Assembly (NCBI GenBank): GCA_030425945.1
Contig: JAUHZL010000113.1
Span: 1 to 8,336, forward strand
Direction of reading: 5' to 3'
Length of the DNA stretch: 8,336 nt
Source: Alphaproteobacteria bacterium
Lineage (GTDB): Bacteria > Pseudomonadota > Alphaproteobacteria > Rhodobacterales > Rhodobacteraceae
The notes under the pieces were generated by a model. It was not told the DNA's origin. It did no database searches and saw only the letters and a list, made by a program, of their open reading frames with translations. Below, in pieces: positions 1-6,869 of this stretch; the stretch's first letter is position 1; each line of letters opens with the position of its first letter. The position numbers and the translations under genes were made by a program.

Positions 1-1
1 G

Positions 2-2938
2 CTGAGCCGGGGCCGCGACAAGGCGGCGATGGGCTACACCTTCTCCTATGACATGCTGGGCGAGGCCGCGATGACCGCCGGGGACGCCGCGCGCTTCCTC
101 GCCGCCTACAAGGGGGCCATCGGACGCCTCGCGCCCGAGTGCCGCAGCCCCGACACCCGCGCCAACCCCGGCATCTCGGTCAAGCTGTCGGCGCTGCATC
201 CGCGCTACGAGACCGCCCAGCAGGACCGGGTGATGACCGAACTGGTGCCGCGCGTGCTGGACCTCGCGCAGGCGGCGAAATCGGCCGGGATGGGCATGAA
301 CATCGACGCCGAGGAGGCCGACCGGCTGGAACTGAGCCTCACGGTGATCGAGGCGGTGCTGTCCGACGAACGCCTCGCGGGCTGGGACGGGTTCGGCGTC
401 GTGGTGCAGGGCTACGGGCTGCGCGCCAGCGCGGTGATCGACTGGCTCCACGCGCTGGCGACCCGGCTCGACCGGCGCATCATGGTGCGGCTGGTCAAGG
501 GCGCCTACTGGGACACCGAGATCAAGCGCGCGCAGGTCGAGGGGCTGGAGGGCTTCCCGGTCTTCACCCGCAAGGCCGCCACCGACGTGGCCTACCTGTG
601 CTGCGCCCGCCAGCTTCTGGGCCTGACCGACCGCATCTACCCGCAATTCGCCACCCACAACGCGCATTCGGTGGCCGCGATCCTCGAGATGGCCGACGAC
701 CCGCAGGCCTTCGAGTTCCAGCGCCTGCACGGGATGGGCGAGGCGCTGCACGACCGCATCCTCGCCGGGAACGCCACGCGCTGCCGGATCTACGCCCCGG
801 TGGGCGCGCACCGCGAACTGCTGGCCTACCTCGTCCGGCGGCTGCTGGAGAACGGCGCGAACAGCTCCTTCGTTCACAAGATCGCCGACCCGGAGGTGCC
901 GCCGGAGGCCGTCGCGCGCGATCCCTTCGCCGCGCTCGACAACGCCCCGTCCGGTCCGGGCGTGACCCGGCCCGCCGACCTCTTCGCGCCCGGGCGGCGC
1001 AATTCGCGCGGTTGGGACCTGCACGAACCGGAGGGGCTGGCGGCCTACCTCGCCGCCCGCGCGCCCTTCGCCGACCGGCAGTGGACCGCCGCGCCGACTG
1101 TGGAGGCCGCGCCGGGCGAGACCCTGCCCGTCACCGCCCCCGACGCCCCCGGCCAGACCGTGGGCACGGTGACGCAGGCGAGTGCCGCCGCGATCGAGGC
1201 CGCGCTGAGCGGGACCCGCGCCTGGGCCGCGACGCCCGACGACCGCGCCGCCGCGCTGGAGCGGGCCGCCGACCTCTTCGAGGCGCACGCGGGCGAGATC
1301 TTCGCCCTGCTCGCCCGCGAGGCCGGGAAATGCCCGCCCGATGCCGTCGCCGAACTGCGCGAGGCGGTGGACTTCCTGCGCTACTACGCCACCCGCGCCC
1401 GGGCGGACCGCCCCGCGGGGCGCGGGGTCTTCGCCTGCATCAGCCCGTGGAACTTCCCGCTCGCCATCTTCACCGGCCAGGTCGCGGGCGCGCTCGCGGC
1501 GGGCAACGGCGTGATCGCCAAGCCCGCGGAGGCGACGCCGCTGATCGCCGCGCTGGCCACGCGCCTGCTGCACGAGGCGGGTGTTCCGCAAGAAGCGCTT
1601 GCCCTGCTGCCGGGCGAGGGCCGCACCGTCGGCGCGGCGCTCAGCGCGGACCCGCGCATCGCCGGGGTCTGCTTCACCGGCTCGACCGCGACGGCGCAGA
1701 CCATCAACCGGGCGATGGCGGCCCATCTCGACCCGGCCGCGCCGCTGATCGCCGAGACCGGCGGCCTGAACGCGATGATCGTGGACAGCACCGCCCTGCC
1801 GGAACAGGCGGTGCGCGACATCGTGCTGTCGGCCTTCCGCTCGGCCGGGCAGCGCTGCTCGGCGCTGCGCCTGCTCTACGTGCAGGAGGACATCGCGCCG
1901 GGGCTGATGACCATGCTGACCGGCGCGATGGACGAGCTGCGCCTCGGCGCGCCCTGGGACCCGGCCACCGATGTCGGCCCGGTGATCGACGCGGCCGCGC
2001 AGGCGAAGATCGCGGCCCATGTCGCCCGCGCGCGCGCCGAGGGCCGGGTGATCCACGAGATCGCCGCGCCGGAGGCCGGGCATTTCATCGGGCCGGTGGC
2101 GATCCGGGTCGGCGGGATGGCCGACCTGGGCGAAGAGATCTTCGGCCCCGTGCTGCATGTCGCGACCTTCCGGGCACAGGACCTCGACGCGGTGCTCGAT
2201 GCGGTCAACGCCTCGGGCTACGGGCTGACCTTCGGCCTGCACAGCCGGATCGAGGACCGCGCCGCCCATGTCGCGGACCGGCTGCGGGTCGGCAATCTCT
2301 ATGTCAACCGCAACCAGATCGGCGCGGTGGTCGGCAGCCAGCCCTTCGGCGGCGAGGGGCTGTCGGGCACCGGCCCCAAGGCGGGCGGCCCGGCCTATGT
2401 CGCGCGGATGGGCAAGGCGGGCCGCGCCCGGCCCGAGCCGGTGCCGGGCCCGGAGGCCGACGCAGGCGCCGTCGCGCGCGCGGTGGCCGAGGCGCGTGCC
2501 CGGCTGACCGAAGGCCCGCTGTCCGAGACCGACCTGCCCGGCCCCACCGGCGAGCGGAACCTGCTGCGGCACTACGGGCGCGGCGTGGTGCTCTGCCTCG
2601 GTCCCACGCCGGAGGTCGCGCTGGCACAGGCCACGGCTGCCGAGGCCGCGGGCGCGACCGCCGTCCGGATCTGCCCGGGCGCGCGCGGCGCGCTGGCGGT
2701 GGACGGGGTGCTGCCGCCGGACCGGCTGCAGACACTCGACGGGATCGACGCCGTTGTCCTGCAGGGCACCGACGCGGCCCTGCGCCCGGTGCGGCAGGCG
2801 CTGGCGGCCCGCGACGGACGACTGGTCCCGCTGATCGCCGAGGACGACATCGCCGCGCGCTGCCGCCTCGAACGGCATGTCTGCACCGACACCACGGCGG
2901 CGGGGGGCAACGCCAGCCTGCTGGCACAGGCGGGCTGA
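2..2938 (+). CDS. putA: Bifunctional proline dehydrogenase / L-glutamate gamma-semialdehyde dehydrogenase PutA (5'-partial)
   Basis: PutA oxidises proline to P5C with FAD and then to glutamate with NAD+. The 978 visible residues lack the N-terminus, since the frame is open through the window edge. Counting from the codon at nt 2, the PRODH barrel covers about 1-300: SVKLSALHPRY with Lys61, IDAEEADRLELSL (Asp102, Glu104), LVKGAYWD (Lys166), ATHNAHS (218-222), LHGMGE (242-247) and the proline-binding Arg pair 279/280 in RRLLENGANSS. The P5C dehydrogenase domain covers about 390-800: SPWNFP (Asn484), AETGGLNAM with general base Glu585, GQRCSALR with nucleophile Cys619, EEIFGPV and QPFGGEGLSGTG. 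A C-terminal ALDH-like domain follows and ends in the conserved motif TDTTAAGGNASLL (962-974). That domain means a long PutA (type B or C). Type B, without a DNA-binding domain, is usual in this group but cannot be seen here. The reading frame is intact. Confidence 0.97.
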   Translation: MSRGRDKAAMGYTFSYDMLGEAAMTAGDAARFLAAYKGAIGRLAPECRSPDTRANPGISVKLSALHPRYETAQQDRVMTELVPRVLDLAQAAKSAGMGMNIDAEEADRLELSLTVIEAVLSDERLAGWDGFGVVVQGYGLRASAVIDWLHALATRLDRRIMVRLVKGAYWDTEIKRAQVEGLEGFPVFTRKAATDVAYLCCARQLLGLTDRIYPQFATHNAHSVAAILEMADDPQAFEFQRLHGMGEALHDRILAGNATRCRIYAPVGAHRELLAYLVRRLLENGANSSFVHKIADPEVPPEAVARDPFAALDNAPSGPGVTRPADLFAPGRRNSRGWDLHEPEGLAAYLAARAPFADRQWTAAPTVEAAPGETLPVTAPDAPGQTVGTVTQASAAAIEAALSGTRAWAATPDDRAAALERAADLFEAHAGEIFALLAREAGKCPPDAVAELREAVDFLRYYATRARADRPAGRGVFACISPWNFPLAIFTGQVAGALAAGNGVIAKPAEATPLIAALATRLLHEAGVPQEALALLPGEGRTVGAALSADPRIAGVCFTGSTATAQTINRAMAAHLDPAAPLIAETGGLNAMIVDSTALPEQAVRDIVLSAFRSAGQRCSALRLLYVQEDIAPGLMTMLTGAMDELRLGAPWDPATDVGPVIDAAAQAKIAAHVARARAEGRVIHEIAAPEAGHFIGPVAIRVGGMADLGEEIFGPVLHVATFRAQDLDAVLDAVNASGYGLTFGLHSRIEDRAAHVADRLRVGNLYVNRNQIGAVVGSQPFGGEGLSGTGPKAGGPAYVARMGKAGRARPEPVPGPEADAGAVARAVAEARARLTEGPLSETDLPGPTGERNLLRHYGRGVVLCLGPTPEVALAQATAAEAAGATAVRICPGARGALAVDGVLPPDRLQTLDGIDAVVLQGTDAALRPVRQALAARDGRLVPLIAEDDIAARCRLERHVCTDTTAAGGNASLLAQAG

Positions 2939-2955
2939 GGCGACGGCGCGCCGGA

Positions 2956-2984
2956 TTGACTTGTTCAATCGTTTGATTGAATTT
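2956..2984 (+). promoter_or_regulatory. Probable promoter of the cecR-type regulator / ABC transporter operon
   Basis: An AT-rich island in otherwise GC-dense DNA lies 50-75 nt before the regulator start. TTGACT at 2956-2961 is a good -35 match. The best -10 candidate is TTGAAT at 2977-2982, with a short 15-nt spacer; other registers are poorer. The palindrome at 2964-2981 fills the spacer and overlaps the -10, which is the usual layout for repression by blocking RNA polymerase. The -35 is convincing and the -10 is not. Confidence 0.5.
2964..2981. promoter_or_regulatory. Palindromic operator, probably for the adjacent TetR/CecR-type repressor
   Basis: TTCAATCGTTTGATTGAA is a perfect 7-bp inverted repeat (TTCAATC/GATTGAA) around a 4-nt centre, GTTT. 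A second, overlapping inverted repeat TCAA-N4-TTGA (2965-2976) lies inside it. Its length suits a TetR-family dimer, and it stands in front of a TetR-family gene that leads an operon. Assigning it to that protein is an inference from position. It could instead serve another regulator acting on the same promoter. Confidence 0.65.
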
Positions 2985-2998
2985 GCGGGCGACCCTGA

Positions 2999-3026
2999 CC
3001 CCCGAGTCGCCCGCCCCCGAGTCGCC
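2999..3026 (+). repeat. Tandem 13-nt direct repeat in the regulator leader
   Basis: CCCCCGAGTCGCC occurs at 2999-3011 and again at 3014-3026, a 15-nt period with two differing bases at the unit end. It lies in the leader just before the regulator ATG at 3032, where a Shine-Dalgarno sequence would be expected and none is evident. It looks like a small slippage duplication; no function is claimed. Confidence 0.7.
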
Positions 3027-3031
3027 ACCCG

Positions 3032-3718
3032 ATGTCCGACGCCCCGCCCCCCGATGCCGACACGGACCCCGACGCCGTTCCCCCGGCGCCGACCGGCACG
3101 CGCGGCGCGCTGATCCGCGCGGGGCTGCACCTCTTCGGCAAGACCGGGTTCGCCGCAACCTCGACCCGGGAGCTGGCCGAGGCCGCGGGGACCAACGTCG
3201 CCTCGATCGCCTACCACTTCGGCGGCAAGGACGGGCTGCGCCGCGCCTGCGTCGAGGAGGTCGCCCGCCGCTTCCAGGCCGTGCTCGGCCCCGATCCGGC
3301 GCCGCTGCCCGACGACCTGCCCGCCGCGGCGGCCCAGGCCCGCCTGGCCTTCCTGACCACCGCCATGATCCGCTTCCTGCTCGGCCGCGGCGACGGCGAG
3401 GAGGTGCCCGCCTTCCTGCTGCGCGAGGTGCTGGGCGAGCCCGCGCTGCTCGACATCGTCTATGACCGCGTGATCGCCCCGCGCCATGCCGACCTCTGCG
3501 CGCTCTGGGGCCGGGCCAGCGGGCAGGACCCGGACAGCCCGGCGGTGCGCCTCGGTGTCTTCGCGCATCTCGGGCAGATCCTCTATTTCCGCCTCGGCGC
3601 AGCCATCGTCACCCGCCGCATGGGCTGGGACGGCTACGGCCCGGCCGAGATCGCCGCCGTCGAGGCCCGCATCCTCGCCACGCTCAACGCCGCCCTGTCC
3701 AGAGGGGACCCCCCGTGA
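3032..3718 (+). CDS. TetR-family transcriptional repressor, CecR (YbiH)-like
   Basis: A 228-residue one-component regulator. Residues 1-22 are an acidic, proline-rich tail. The TetR helix-turn-helix spans about 24-70, with FGKTGFAATSTRELAEAAG leading to the recognition segment NVASIAYHFGGKDGL (55-69). The rest is a ligand-binding and dimer domain whose pattern (VIAPRHADLCALWG, then LGQILYFRLG and TRRMGW) resembles the C-terminal domain of E. coli CecR. CecR governs ybhGFSR and was tied to cefoperazone and chloramphenicol sensitivity; here too the gene precedes an HlyD/ABC cassette. ATG 3032 is the only reasonable start, because an in-frame TGA lies at 2996-2998 and no start codon intervenes. 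No clear Shine-Dalgarno is present. The stop overlaps the next start in GTGA. Autorepression through the 2964-2981 palindrome is inferred, and the inducer is unknown. Confidence 0.92.
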   Translation: MSDAPPPDADTDPDAVPPAPTGTRGALIRAGLHLFGKTGFAATSTRELAEAAGTNVASIAYHFGGKDGLRRACVEEVARRFQAVLGPDPAPLPDDLPAAAAQARLAFLTTAMIRFLLGRGDGEEVPAFLLREVLGEPALLDIVYDRVIAPRHADLCALWGRASGQDPDSPAVRLGVFAHLGQILYFRLGAAIVTRRMGWDGYGPAEIAAVEARILATLNAALSRGDPP

Positions 3719-4671
3719 CCGCTTTCGTCTGCACCCTGCCGCTGCTCTCGGCGCTATTCACCGCCTGCGCGCCGGTTCCGCCCTTCGCCTCGGGCTATGT
3801 CGAGGGCGAGTATGTCCTGATCGCCCCCGTCGCCACCGCCGAGATCCGCGAGATCGCCGTCGCGCGCGGCGACCGCGTCGCACCGGGTGACCCGCTGGTG
3901 CGGCTGGAGGACCGCGACGCGACGATCGCGCTGGCGCAGGCCGAGGCCGGGTTGCAACAGGCGGAAGCCGCGCTCGCGGACCTGCGCGAAGGCGCCCGCC
4001 CGGAGGAAATCGCCGCCATCGAGGCCGCCCTCGCCTCGGCCCGCGCCCAGGCGACCGAGGCGCAGCGCACGTCCGAGCGGCAGACCAGCCTCGCCGCGCG
4101 CGGCGCGATCACCACGGCGCAGGCCGATGACGCCGTCACCGCCGCCGAGGTGGCCGCGGCCGCCGTCGCCCGGATCGAGGCCGAACTGGCCGCCGCCCGC
4201 CTGCCTGCCCGCCCGCAGCGGATCGCCGCCGCCGAGGCCGCGCTCGACGGCGCCCGCGCCGCCCGCGACCAGGCCGAGTGGAACCTCGCGCGCCGGCGGC
4301 TGGACGCCCCTTCCGCCGGGACCGTCAGCGACCTGATCCGCACCCCGGGCGAGCTGGCCGGGCCCGCCGCCCCGGTGCTGTCGCTGCTGCCCGACGACGG
4401 GGTGAAGCTGCGCCTTTACGTGCCGCAGGACGCCCTGCCCCGCATCGCGCCCGGCAGCCTGCTCGACGTGCGCTGCGACGGCTGTCCGCCCGGCCTGCAG
4501 GCCACGGTCAGCTATGTCGCCGACACGCCCGAATTCACCCCGCCGGTGATCTACTCGATCGAGACACGGCAAAAGCTCGTCTACCTGATCGAGGCGCGCC
4601 CCGCCGCCGGGGCCGCGGTCCTGAAACCCGGCCAGATCGTCGATGTCGTCCTGCCGGGGGCCGCGGAGTGA
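3715..4671 (+). CDS. HlyD-family periplasmic adaptor subunit of ABC efflux transporter, YbhG-like
   Basis: A 318-residue membrane fusion protein that should bridge the inner-membrane ABC pump and an outer-membrane channel. The N-terminus is hydrophobic and ends in LFTAC (Cys18), a lipobox-like site with Phe at -3 instead of Leu/Val/Ile, so it may be a lipoprotein or a membrane anchor. A split lipoyl domain (about 30-66 and 196-225, LDAPSAGTVSDL) flanks an Ala/Glu/Arg-rich coiled-coil hairpin (about 68-195). A beta-barrel domain with EFTPPVIYS (273-281) and LKPGQIVDVVLP follows. The hairpin wording (AQAEAGLQQAE, GARPEEIA) resembles E. coli YbhG, which is similar in length (a little over 330 residues). 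A CDGC motif (Cys254, Cys257) is notable. The GTG start at 3715 overlaps the regulator stop, and AGAGGGG at 3701-3707 is a good ribosome binding site 7 nt upstream. No TolC-type gene is in view. Confidence 0.93.
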   Translation: MTAFVCTLPLLSALFTACAPVPPFASGYVEGEYVLIAPVATAEIREIAVARGDRVAPGDPLVRLEDRDATIALAQAEAGLQQAEAALADLREGARPEEIAAIEAALASARAQATEAQRTSERQTSLAARGAITTAQADDAVTAAEVAAAAVARIEAELAAARLPARPQRIAAAEAALDGARAARDQAEWNLARRRLDAPSAGTVSDLIRTPGELAGPAAPVLSLLPDDGVKLRLYVPQDALPRIAPGSLLDVRCDGCPPGLQATVSYVADTPEFTPPVIYSIETRQKLVYLIEARPAAGAAVLKPGQIVDVVLPGAAE

Positions 4672-5624
4672 GTGCGCCCGTGGCCGATGCCCCCGGCGCG
4701 GACGCGCCCCCCGCGATCGAGGTCGCGGGCCTCGTCAAGGCCTTCGGCGGCCGCCGGGTGGTGGACGACGTGACCCTCGACGTGCGCACCGGCGAGATTG
4801 CCGGGTTCCTCGGCCCGAACGGCTCGGGCAAGACGACGACGATCCGGCTGATGTGCGGCCTGCTGACCCCCGATGCCGGGACCGGCACCGTGCTCGGGCG
4901 CGACATCCGCACCGAGGCCCGCGCGATCAAGCTCGACGTCGGTTACATGACGCAGAAGTTCTCGCTCTACGAGGACCTGACGATCGAGGAGAACCTGCGC
5001 TTCGTCGCCGGGCTCTACCGGCTGCCCGATCCGCGCCGCGCGGTGGCCGATACGCTGGCCGATCTGGGGCTGACCAGCCGCAAGCGGCAACTGGCCGGGT
5101 CGCTGTCGGGCGGCTGGAAGCAACGGCTGGCGCTCGCCGCCTGCATCATGCACCGCCCGCGCCTGCTGCTGCTGGACGAGCCGACCGCCGGCGTCGATCC
5201 CAAGGCCCGCCGCGAGTTCTGGGACGAGATCCACGCCCGCGCCGCCGACGGGCTGACGGTGCTGGTCTCGACCCATTACATGGACGAGGCCGAGCGCTGC
5301 CACCGGATCAACTACATCTCCTACGGCAAGCTCGTCGCGCGCGGCACGGTGGACGAGGTGATCGCGGGCGCGAAGCTGACCACGCTGGTGCTGGAGGGCG
5401 GCGACCTGCCCCGCGCCGCCCGGATGCTGCGCGACGATCCTGCCGTCGACCAGGTCGCCCCCTTCGGCACCACGCTGCATGTGACGGGACGCGACGGTGC
5501 CGCCCTGCGGCGCGCGACCGGCGCCGCCGCCACCGCCAGCGGCGCGACCCTGCGCGATGCCGAGACCAGCCTCGAGGACGTGTTCATCCAGCTGATGGGC
5601 GCGTCGCAGGACAACATGGCATGA
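4668..5624 (+). CDS. ABC transporter ATP-binding protein, YbhF-like (single nucleotide-binding domain)
   Basis: A 318-residue cytoplasmic ATPase that would power the permease encoded next. Motifs in order: Walker A GPNGSGKTT (49-57, Lys55), Q-loop Gln96 in YMTQKFSLYEDLT, signature LSGGWKQR (146-153, with Trp where LSGGQ has Gln), Walker B LLLLDEP (166-172, catalytic Glu171), D-loop AGVDP and H-loop His203 in STHYMDEAE. The C-terminal segment (about 225-318) ends in SLEDVFIQLMG, typical of ABC-2 drug and polysaccharide exporters. E. coli YbhF carries two such domains in about 580 residues; this protein has one, so it would work as a homodimer. The start is GTG 4668 within GTGAGTG, overlapping the adaptor stop by 4 nt. 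The frame is open further upstream, but an earlier start would lie deep inside the adaptor gene. The stop overlaps the permease start in ATGA. Confidence 0.95.
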   Translation: MSAPVADAPGADAPPAIEVAGLVKAFGGRRVVDDVTLDVRTGEIAGFLGPNGSGKTTTIRLMCGLLTPDAGTGTVLGRDIRTEARAIKLDVGYMTQKFSLYEDLTIEENLRFVAGLYRLPDPRRAVADTLADLGLTSRKRQLAGSLSGGWKQRLALAACIMHRPRLLLLDEPTAGVDPKARREFWDEIHARAADGLTVLVSTHYMDEAERCHRINYISYGKLVARGTVDEVIAGAKLTTLVLEGGDLPRAARMLRDDPAVDQVAPFGTTLHVTGRDGAALRRATGAAATASGATLRDAETSLEDVFIQLMGASQDNMA

Positions 5625-6757
5625 GCGCGCTTCTCTCCCTCCGCCGCCTCTGGTCGCTGCTCGTCAAGGAGACGATCCAGATGCGCCGCGACCGGATCAC
5701 CTTCGCGATGATGCTGGGCGTGCCGCTGATGCAGCTCATGCTGTTCGGCTTCGCGATCAACTCGGACCCGCGCGGCCTGCCCGCCGCCCTCGTCGCGCCG
5801 ACGCAGGACCGCTTCACGCGCGCGATGGTCAGCGCGCTGGAACTGACCGGCTACTACCGCTTCGTCACCGTCGGGGCCTCCGCCGCGCAGGCCGAGGCGA
5901 TGCTGGTGCGCGGCGACGTGTCCTTCGTGGTGACCGTGCCCTCCGACTTCGGCCGCCGGATCGAGCGCGGCGACCACCCGGTCATGCTGATCGAGGCCGA
6001 CGCCACCGACCCCTCGGTCGCCTCCGGCGCGATCTCGACGCTGGGCACCGTCGCCGCCGAGGCGCTGCAACGCGAACAGGGCACCGAGACCGCCGCCGCC
6101 GAGGCCGGAACCCATGCCGTGCAGGTCGTCGTCCACCGCCGCTACAACCCCGAGGGGATCACCCAGTACAACATCGTGCCGGGCCTGCTGGGCGTGATCC
6201 TGCAGATGACCATGGTGATGATGACCGCGATGGGCCTGACCCGCGAGATCGAGCGCGGCACGATGGAGAACCTGCTGGCGATGCCCGCCTCGCCGCTGGA
6301 GATCATGCTGGGCAAGATCCTGCCCTTCCTCGGCATCGGCGCGGTGCAGGTGACCGTGGTGCTGGTCGCGGCCAAGCTGATCTTCGGCGTGCCCTTCATG
6401 GGCGGGCTCGGGGTGCTGATGGCCGGCATCCTCGTCTTCGTGCTGGCGCTGGTGCTGCTCGGCTACCTGATCTCGACGGTGGCGCGGACGCAGTTGCAGG
6501 CGATGCAGCTGACCTTCTTCTACTTCCTGCCGTCGATCCTGCTGTCGGGCTTCATGTTCCCGTATCGCGGGATGCCCGGCTGGGCGCAGGCGCTGGGGGA
6601 ACTGCTGCCCCTGACGCATTTCCTGCGGATGATCCGCGCCGTGATGCTGAAAGGCGCGGGGCTGGACGGGGTTGCCCAGCCGCTGGCCGCGCTGACCGTC
6701 TTCGCCGTCGTCCTGACCGGCGCGGCCCTCCTGCGCTTCCGGCGGACCCTGGACTGA
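5621..6757 (+). CDS. ABC-2 type transporter permease, YbhS-like
   Basis: A 378-residue inner-membrane protein, the usual length for YbhS/YbhR. It begins with a cytoplasmic amphipathic segment (LVKETIQMRRDRITF), then TM1 (about 27-47), a large periplasmic domain (48-183) with VHRRYNPEGITQYNIVPGLL at its end (171-190), and further TM segments at about 184-206, 228-256, 262-287, 292-313 and 350-371. TREIERGTMENLLAMP (207-222) is the conserved coupling region of ABC-2 permeases, close to the same stretch of E. coli YbhS. E. coli has two permease genes, ybhS and ybhR. Here there is one, so a homodimer is expected unless a partner lies elsewhere. The ATG at 5621 overlaps the ATPase stop. Substrates cannot be read from sequence; drug or other amphiphile efflux is suggested by family and by the regulator. 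The gene ends 112 nt before the oxygenase gene with no convincing terminator between. Confidence 0.94.
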   Translation: MSALLSLRRLWSLLVKETIQMRRDRITFAMMLGVPLMQLMLFGFAINSDPRGLPAALVAPTQDRFTRAMVSALELTGYYRFVTVGASAAQAEAMLVRGDVSFVVTVPSDFGRRIERGDHPVMLIEADATDPSVASGAISTLGTVAAEALQREQGTETAAAEAGTHAVQVVVHRRYNPEGITQYNIVPGLLGVILQMTMVMMTAMGLTREIERGTMENLLAMPASPLEIMLGKILPFLGIGAVQVTVVLVAAKLIFGVPFMGGLGVLMAGILVFVLALVLLGYLISTVARTQLQAMQLTFFYFLPSILLSGFMFPYRGMPGWAQALGELLPLTHFLRMIRAVMLKGAGLDGVAQPLAALTVFAVVLTGAALLRFRRTLD

Positions 6758-6869
6758 GGGCGGAGGGGGCCGCCAAGGCGCGTCCGCGCAGGCACCGCCA
6801 CCTGCCCCCTTCCCAAACCCCGCGCCTTGCGCTGAAACTGGCGCCGACCCGCAACCCCGGAGCGCGCCC

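Noticed and set aside
1384..2910. Long minus-strand frames opposite putA (for example 1384-1821, 1876-2208, 2572-2910)
   Set aside because: Compositions rich in Ala, Arg, Ser and Pro with no family motif, as expected for frames opposite a GC-rich gene.
29..2938. Met codon at nt 29 as the true start of putA
   Set aside because: The codons before it (LSRGRDKAA) stay open to the window edge, and the Met falls within the conserved PRODH core, so the gene is cut by the window boundary.
2944..2953. CGGCGCGCCG palindrome after the putA stop as a terminator
   Set aside because: It leaves only a 3-bp stem with a 4-nt loop and no proper T-run; more likely chance symmetry in GC-rich DNA, so the end of the putA transcript remains unknown.
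4278..4667. ATPase gene starting far upstream at 4278
   Set aside because: This part reads as Arg/Pro/Ala-rich shadow of the adaptor gene; the ABC domain begins just after GTG 4668, which has the same 4-nt overlap as the other junctions.
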